Positions 59,643 through 64,000 of a stretch of DNA of 64,000 nucleotides are shown in pieces (positions within the stretch are counted from its first letter, which is position 1; each line of letters starts with the position of its first letter). The notes under the pieces are model-generated. The model searched no databases. It had not been told where the DNA came from and saw only the letters and a program-made list of their open reading frames with translations. Source of the DNA: Paenibacillus mesophilus (lineage in GTDB: Bacteria > Bacillota > Bacilli > Paenibacillales > NBRC-103111); the NCBI RefSeq assembly GCF_005938385.1, contig NZ_VCRA01000005.1, positions 434,001-498,000 on the forward strand, given 5' to 3'. The translations under genes and the position numbers were made by a program.

Positions 59643-59950
59643 ATACTTTATCGGTATTACTAATTTAAGACCCGACCATGTCTCGTCTATAGCACACACC
59701 TTAACATCAACCAACCGGTTATCCAATACGATCTGTCTGATAACATCCTCATTCAAATCCGTTTGGATCTTCGAAGATTTCTTCGGCCAAGAAACCCAAA
59801 GCATCCCCGTTTGCTTCATTCTTTTCTTCATGTCTATGTATTGTTCATATTCCGACTTGGACTTGGCGAAAATATGTATAAAGTCTATCTGATCGTCATT
59901 CTGCCCCGCTTTGTCAATCGCCGGCGGCAAGCTGCCCAGCCGTCACTCAT
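59622..59950 (-). pseudogene. DUF3052 family gene, N-terminal deletion
   Basis: The visible frame (102 residues from TTG 59930) has the DUF3052 C-terminal part: LPPAIDKAG, DFIHIFAKSKSEYEQ, MLWVSWPKKSSK and ETWSGLKLVIP. The family is about 135-140 residues long. A well-placed ATG at 59950 (behind AAGGAGATGATGGT) reads MSDGW and then is out of frame. The N-terminal ~30 residues have been deleted between MSDG and LGSLPP, leaving only a chimeric start. The C-terminus RAGAGT is also not native, because it runs into the DinB remnant. Confidence 0.75.
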
Positions 59951-59982
59951 ACCATCATCTCCTTCATGGCAATTTACCTTCC

Positions 59983-60417
59983 TTACTGCAATGAATCAAA
60001 GAACTGCATATATTTTTTATCCTTTTTGTAGTAGTCCATTCGGTCCTTTAGCCTCCCGGTATGCAGTTCAAACTTATGCCCGTCGGGATCGACAAAATAA
60101 ATGGATTTCTTGTCCTTCTCATCTCTTTCTCTTCCGGGCAGTAGTCGTACATGCAGCCTTTCCAATTTTGATTTCCATTTGTCGAAATCTTCCTCTTCAA
60201 TGGTAAAAGCCAAATGGGTGTAGGAGTATTGGATTTCATTACGCGGTATGTCACACTCTTCATTCAAGGCGATCCATATTCCGTACAAGTCGAAGTAAGC
60301 CAGCTTCCTGCCTTTCACTAGCAGCGTCGCATCGAAAACTTGCTCATAGAAACGGATGGACTGCTCCAAGTTAGATACTGAGAAACAAATATGGTTAAGC
60401 TCTTGAATTTGCATCAT
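59983..60417 (-). CDS. fosB: FosB bacillithiol/fosfomycin transferase
   Basis: 144 residues of the glyoxalase (VOC) fold, close in motif content to FosB of Bacillus and Staphylococcus: [18 protein letters not shown] (metal His), [38 protein letters not shown] (metal His), and [17 protein letters not shown] (metal Glu). FosB adds bacillithiol to fosfomycin and confers intrinsic resistance. Assignments rest on motif similarity; a general thiol transferase role is also possible. Located in the accessory region between a broken gene and a methyltransferase. Confidence 0.93.
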   Translation of the reverse strand: MMQIQELNHICFSVSNLEQSIRFYEQVFDATLLVKGRKLAYFDLYGIWIALNEECDIPRNEIQYSYTHLAFTIEEEDFDKWKSKLERLHVRLLPGRERDEKDKKSIYFVDPDGHKFELHTGRLKDRMDYYKKDKKYMQFFDSLQ

Positions 60418-60452
60418 TGTTGTTCCTTTATGTAGGATGAATATCGGTTCTG

Positions 60453-61223
60453 TTATCTCTTCCTTGCTATAAGATGGCTAAATATCGCTATGTCCTTATA
60501 CGGATGCAGCTTCCCCAATTCCATTTCCAGTTTAATGATCTGGTTATTCCATGTATCGTCCATCTTTACTTCATTGTCGGTAATATAGCCGTATAGATTA
60601 TGGATGCCATAGGTCCCGATCACTTCATAGCCATATTGTTCAAGCCAAGCTTCCAATTGATCACGCGTATAAATGGTAATATCGGTCTGAATAATGCCGC
60701 TATATTCTTGAGTGCTCCCGATGCTTGCCAAAGCTTCTTCCGGGTTTTTATTCACGATCGCCTTCTTCATCACTTTTGCAGTAGGGTTATGAGCGATGAT
60801 GGAGAGATGTCCCCCTGCGCCCTGGCAGGCACTGATCTTCTCGATAAATTCTACGGGATTCTCCACATATTCAAGCACGTTATGGCAGAAAATCCAGTCA
60901 TATCGTTCTACTAAATGAAGTGCCGACTGAAATGCTGCGGCAGCAAAACGAACGGATAAACCTTCACGATCTGCCGATTCCTTTGCTATTTCAATTATTT
61001 CCGGAGTCGGATCGATTCCGGTTACCTCGTTTCCCCTTCCGGCATATTCCAAACTGGATAGGCCGAATCCGCAGCCAATGTCCAATATGGATTGACTCGA
61101 CGCACTCAGATGTTCATCGATCTGATTCCATGCCGACAAATAAAACAGCTTCCCCCACGGCATCTTGGTATAGTTCAAGTAGGGGTCGATCGATTTTGAA
61201 AAAGCTTCGGCTTTCGATTTCAT
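60453..61223 (-). CDS. Class I SAM-dependent methyltransferase, MPBQ/SmtA-like
   Basis: 256 residues. Motif [14 protein letters not shown], then GIDPTPEII and [11 protein letters not shown] place it with SmtA/CmoA/UbiE-type enzymes. A C-terminal portion ([14 protein letters not shown]) is found in related proteins. Substrate unknown. The operon neighbours are FosB and VOC genes, all with short gaps. Confidence 0.87.
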   Translation of the reverse strand: MKSKAEAFSKSIDPYLNYTKMPWGKLFYLSAWNQIDEHLSASSQSILDIGCGFGLSSLEYAGRGNEVTGIDPTPEIIEIAKESADREGLSVRFAAAAFQSALHLVERYDWIFCHNVLEYVENPVEFIEKISACQGAGGHLSIIAHNPTAKVMKKAIVNKNPEEALASIGSTQEYSGIIQTDITIYTRDQLEAWLEQYGYEVIGTYGIHNLYGYITDNEVKMDDTWNNQIIKLEMELGKLHPYKDIAIFSHLIARKR

Positions 61224-61288
61224 TTGGCTTGGTCCTTTCAGCTTGCTCCGCTCATTCTATTTACGAGATGCACACAACCGATGTGTTC

Positions 61289-61669
61289 TTACTTCTTATA
61301 CTCAAGCACAAGCATCAAATTACCTGTAGGGTCTTTAAATTTCATGCCTGTTGCAAATCCTTCATTGCTATACCACAATATATCGACGTCATTGTGTTCC
61401 AACTCTTTTTTCAGATGCTCTATATCCTCCGTAACCATTACAAAAGCAGCCATTTCCTCTCCATTTCTAGTAAAATTAATCGTAGAATGGTCTCCGGTTC
61501 TCCATAAATTAATGTGGTTCCCCGATTCTAGAGCAAGAAAGGCAAGATCTTTGTTCTCTCTCCCGACTTCCTTGAATCCTAGAACATTCTGATACCAATT
61601 AACCGATTCTTCCAGATCTTTTACCGGAATTTGGATGTTCTCGATTTGCTTGATCTTCTGAATCATCAT
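61289..61669 (-). CDS. VOC (glyoxalase-like) protein 1
   Basis: 126 residues with the beta-alpha-beta pairs of the VOC fold: NIQIPVKDLEESVNWYQNVLGF and FKDPTGNLMLVLEY. Candidate metal ligands include Glu at the C-terminus (VLEY), but the N-terminal His is replaced by Gln/Asn (ENIQI), so it may be a binding rather than a catalytic protein. Confidence 0.88.
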   Translation of the reverse strand: MMIQKIKQIENIQIPVKDLEESVNWYQNVLGFKEVGRENKDLAFLALESGNHINLWRTGDHSTINFTRNGEEMAAFVMVTEDIEHLKKELEHNDVDILWYSNEGFATGMKFKDPTGNLMLVLEYKK

Positions 61670-61705
61670 CTATCCTCCCGCCTTTTGTTATACTCCTGCT
61701 ATCTA

Positions 61706-62086
61706 TTATTTCGATTTCCACACCTTAAGCTTATTCTGATCGAGGTCATATAGATCGAATTCTTCAAACCATCCGTGTTCAACGATGTCTTCGACTATTA
61801 TTCCTTTTTCCTTAAGCTGGTTATACAGACTATGAATGTCGGTTGTCCTGAAACAAAAGACAGGCATTTTATAATAATCCTCTCCCGTCTTCCAATCCTT
61901 GGTCGTAAATAGCAATCGTTGTTGTTCCAATGTCTCCAGGAAAAAGAGCTCCGTATTCCCGATCTTTAAATGATCGCCCTCCACTTCCAGATCGAATTGC
62001 TCGATATACCATTTCATGGATTGCTCGCGATTATGAACCGGAATATAGATACTATCCACACTAGTGAGTTTAGGTTCTGTTCCCAT
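61706..62086 (-). CDS. VOC (glyoxalase-like) protein 2
   Basis: 126 residues: SIYIPVHNREQSMKWYIEQFDL, VFCFRTTDIHSLYNQLKE and FDLYDLDQNKLKVW. The same fold as VOC protein 1 (61289-61669) but weakly similar, suggesting an old duplication. No metal-ligand pattern is clear. Confidence 0.87.
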   Translation of the reverse strand: MGTEPKLTSVDSIYIPVHNREQSMKWYIEQFDLEVEGDHLKIGNTELFFLETLEQQRLLFTTKDWKTGEDYYKMPVFCFRTTDIHSLYNQLKEKGIIVEDIVEHGWFEEFDLYDLDQNKLKVWKSK

Positions 62087-62144
62087 CTAATTTCTCCTTT
62101 TTTCGTTTACTGTTTCTTCAGCGCCCGTCACGTTCCCGCATGTA

Positions 62145-62315
62145 CTACGCTTTATCATTTTTCAAAAAGAATCCGACAAGGACAAGAATCACCCCAAACA
62201 ATCCGATGAAAAACTCGTTTCCGTATAGCTTGATTCCTGGCTCTCCTTGAATGTAAATACAAACTAACAGTGCAGCTATGCCAAGCAGCATGAATTTAAT
62301 CGCCCTGATATTCAT
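62145..62315 (-). CDS. 56-aa two-TM small protein
   Basis: ATG 62315 follows GGAGGTAAAACT. The frame is MNIRAIKFMLLGIAALLVCI in its first half and IGLFGVILVLVGFFL in its second, two membrane segments with a short hydrophilic loop (QGEPGIKLYGNE) and a charged end (KNDKA). No family was recognised, but the strong ribosome binding site and position between coding regions support it. Confidence 0.72.
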   Translation of the reverse strand: MNIRAIKFMLLGIAALLVCIYIQGEPGIKLYGNEFFIGLFGVILVLVGFFLKNDKA

Positions 62316-62342
62316 AGTTTTACCTCCTACACAGCCTTTCGT

Positions 62343-62891
62343 TCATTGGATCTTGTACTCTTTCTTCAAAACAGCGAAAATAACGGCATCGACAAACCGG
62401 TTTTTCTCAAAAAAACATTCCTTTAACAGCCCTTCTTCTTTTAGTCCCGTTTTCTCGAGCAGTTTCCTTGAACTTATATTCTCCGGATCGATGAACGCTT
62501 CAATCCGGTTAAAGCTCAGCTCTTTAAACCCGAATCGGACTATTTCCCCAATCGCCTCAGTCATAATCCCTTTACGCCAATATTCCGGAGTTAATTCATA
62601 ACCGATCTCGGCTTTATAATGCTCCTTCATCCAATTATGAAATCCGCACGTGCCGATGACGCGGTCCTCCGTCTTCAAGGTAATTCCCCAGCGTATGCCT
62701 TCCCCTTTCTCCCATCTTTGATTCCAGCTCCGGATCAAGCTTTCCGCCTGCCCGATTTCCTTGAAGCTATCCAGATCGTAATATTCCGTTACTTCGTCCA
62801 ATGAGAAGTATTGAAACAGGTGTTGTGCATCCTCCTCTCTCAATTGTCTTAACAGCAATCTTTCGGTTTCTAGTTCCGGAAACGGTCTCAT
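62343..62891 (-). CDS. GNAT N-acetyltransferase, RimJ/RimL type
   Basis: 182 residues. The RimJ/RimL profile: ETERLLLRQLREEDA at the N-terminus, GTCGFHNW, AEIGYELTPEYWRKGIMTEA (acetyl-CoA loop Q/RxxGx/A), RIEAFIDPENISSRKLLEK. It probably acetylates an N-terminus or a small amine. The next 320 bases are non-coding up to the TnpB gene. Confidence 0.92.
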   Translation of the reverse strand: MRPFPELETERLLLRQLREEDAQHLFQYFSLDEVTEYYDLDSFKEIGQAESLIRSWNQRWEKGEGIRWGITLKTEDRVIGTCGFHNWMKEHYKAEIGYELTPEYWRKGIMTEAIGEIVRFGFKELSFNRIEAFIDPENISSRKLLEKTGLKEEGLLKECFFEKNRFVDAVIFAVLKKEYKIQ

Positions 62892-62940
62892 CTGCTATAT
62901 CCCTTCCAATCGGTTATTCGGCTTACGGCCTTCAAATAAA

Positions 62941-62973
62941 GAAAACATCAAGTCACGGGAACCCGATGTTTTC
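62941..62973 (-). terminator. Orphan hairpin with T-rich tail
   Basis: GAAAACATC ... GATGTTTTC with an inner CGGG/CCCG; TTTATTT follows on the minus strand. No gene upstream on that strand ends here now; a displaced unit or the edge of the insertion element may explain it. In the rest of 62892-63209 the only other features seen are the TnpB-side hairpin and promoter. Confidence 0.5.
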
Positions 62974-63076
62974 CACAATCATACAGCGCTTATTAATGAG
63001 TATACACCAAGCAGCAGGCATTTTTAACACCAATCCGAAAGAAGTCCTCTTCCTCTGCAAGGAGGGATGATTTTCG

Positions 63077-63093
63077 GTTAGGCGAAGCCTAAC
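63077..63093. repeat. Left-end hairpin of the IS200/IS605-type element
   Basis: GTTAGGC-gaa-GCCTAAC, a perfect 7-base stem with a three-base loop, 117 bases before the TnpB start. IS200/IS605 elements carry such subterminal hairpins recognised by TnpA; no tnpA is seen between the hairpin and the gene. Confidence 0.55.
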
Positions 63094-63209
63094 TGAACTG
63101 TTTTTTGTCGAGATCCTCATTTTTTCTCTTGTAACATTTTCTATAATTTGGAGGATTAGTTGTGCATATGATATAATGGGAATATACGTTCTCGTCAGGA
63201 GGGCTGCAT

Positions 63210-64000
63210 GTGCAAATGACCTTTCAGTTTCGCCTTTATCCGACTCCCGAACAGGAACAAATCATGAATCGAATGCTGGAATTGTGCCGGAAGCTGTACA
63301 ATAGGGCTAAGGAACAACGCGAGACCGCCTACAAACAGGAAACCAAAACCATTACCTATGCCATGCAGCAGAATGAACTGCCTGCCTTCAAGAAGGAGTT
63401 TCCCGAATATAAGAACGTTCATTCGCAGGTACTGCAGGACTGTTTGCAGCGCTTGGATGATGCGTATCAGCAGTTTTTCCGCGGTAAAGCCGGGTACCCT
63501 CGCTACAAGTCGGCCGACCGATACGTTTCCTTTACCTACCCGCAACCCGGTGCGGTTGAAAAGACATTTACCAAACCAGGGTATGTCTATCTTTCCAAAA
63601 TCGGCGTTGTCAAAATGAACGCCCACCGTCCCTTTGACCCTGCGAACGTGACGCAAATCAATGTGAAACGGTATGTGGACAGCTGGATGGTCAATATCGG
63701 CATGAAAGTGCCTGATGCGGAAGTGGCGCAAACGGCGGAATCCGCTGTGGGCATTGATGTCGGGCTGAACACGTTTGCGGCGCTGTCCGATGAAACGAAG
63801 GTGGACAACCCCCGGTATTTGCGCAAAGCGGAGAAGCGGCTGAAGCGGAAGCAACGACAACTTTCCCGCAAGCAACCCGCTTCCCGCAACCGGAAGAAGG
63901 CCAAACTTAAGGTCGCCAAAGCCCACCAAAAAGTCGCGCGGCAGCGAAAAGACTTTTTGCATAAACAATCGTACCGCATCGTTCGCGATCATGATCTGAT
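63210..64000 (+). CDS. tnpB: TnpB (IS200/IS605 family), partial at the right edge
   Basis: Starts at GTG 63210 behind AGGAGGG; the frame is open to the end of the window (at least 263 residues; full TnpB is about 370-400). N-terminal motif FRLYPTPEQEQIM, the middle GKAGYPRYKSADRYVSFTYP, and the RuvC-I catalytic Asp in GIDVGLNTFAAL with the KRLKRKQRQLSRK region. The RuvC-II, zinc-finger and RuvC-III parts are beyond the window. TnpB proteins are RNA-guided nucleases whose guide RNA lies at the right end of the element. A TATAAT-like promoter is about 40 bases upstream. Confidence 0.93.
   Translation, partial: MQMTFQFRLYPTPEQEQIMNRMLELCRKLYNRAKEQRETAYKQETKTITYAMQQNELPAFKKEFPEYKNVHSQVLQDCLQRLDDAYQQFFRGKAGYPRYKSADRYVSFTYPQPGAVEKTFTKPGYVYLSKIGVVKMNAHRPFDPANVTQINVKRYVDSWMVNIGMKVPDAEVAQTAESAVGIDVGLNTFAALSDETKVDNPRYLRKAEKRLKRKQRQLSRKQPASRNRKKAKLKVAKAHQKVARQRKDFLHKQSYRIVRDHDL

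Noticed and set aside
62996..63070. Short plus-strand frame ending LFLCKEG before the TnpB gene
   Set aside because: No ribosome binding site and no family; it is cut by repeats and promoter sequence and likely non-coding.
1..64000. CRISPR arrays, tRNA and rRNA genes, prophage structural genes
   Set aside because: No evenly spaced direct repeats, no rRNA-like blocks, no phage genes and no tRNA cloverleaf were recognised by eye; a tRNA search tool would be needed to exclude a single tRNA.

Overview
The window comes from the chromosome of an endospore-forming Firmicute, most likely of the Paenibacillaceae (Paenibacillus or Cohnella type). The evidence is the spore genes (spoVK, tlp), Bacillus-type gene order (spoVK, hflX/ynbA, ynbB, glnR, glnA; lexA, yneA, a YnzC-family gene), Bacillus-type regulators and sites (GlnR, LexA, T-box, c-di-GMP riboswitch) and a moderately GC-rich base composition. 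No rRNA, tRNA or CRISPR array was seen.

Layout. 0-4.6 kb: a Ser/Thr kinase fused to a degenerate ParA-like domain, an NlpC/P60 lipoprotein, and a T-box-controlled threonine dehydratase whose first codons look frameshifted. 4.6-13.7 kb: a minus-strand block rich in DNA and RNA maintenance genes (RlmM-like methyltransferase, ABC ATPase, cREC protein, nfo, mutM, a HAD phosphatase, mrfB, mrfA). 13.8-16.7 kb: nitroreductase, sufU, lrgAB and a YbjQ-family protein. 17.0-20.9 kb: a 7TM sensor histidine kinase runs head-on into an operon of a methyltransferase, a class I isoprenoid-synthase-like enzyme and an NHLP-type RiPP precursor that ends in Trp. This is the most interesting locus: its parts recall the comQ-comX-comP pheromone system but the precursor family is different. 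21-32.7 kb: murC, tlp, rnz, metH, mtnD, HAD, small proteins, the yneA/lexA SOS pair and a secreted RCC1-repeat protein. 32.8-41.6 kb: the glnA-glnR-ynbB-hflX-spoVK block, interrupted by a GGDEF-PAS-histidine kinase gene under a c-di-GMP-I riboswitch. 41.9-51 kb: polysaccharide deacetylase, small conserved proteins, a lipoprotein peptidyl-prolyl isomerase and a four-gene ABC export system, one ATPase of which carries an AbrB-like tail.

51-63 kb is a more A/T-rich accessory region, almost entirely minus-strand, of small single-domain genes: NUDIX hydrolases, a MazG-like protein, two paralogous histidine phosphatases around an extra adenylate kinase, VOC proteins including FosB, a GNAT acetyltransferase and a DEDD exonuclease. 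It also holds decayed genes: a NUDIX gene lacking its LPGG segment, a DUF3052 gene lacking its N-terminus, and the tail of a DinB-like gene. The window ends inside a TnpB gene of an IS200/IS605-type element.

A family of palindromic repeats of about 102 bp with 17-base inverted ends (AGGAACTTTAACGGAAT) occurs at 1961, 16241 and 20987, with an internally deleted 40-bp version at 44510. Two copies sit exactly on stop codons.
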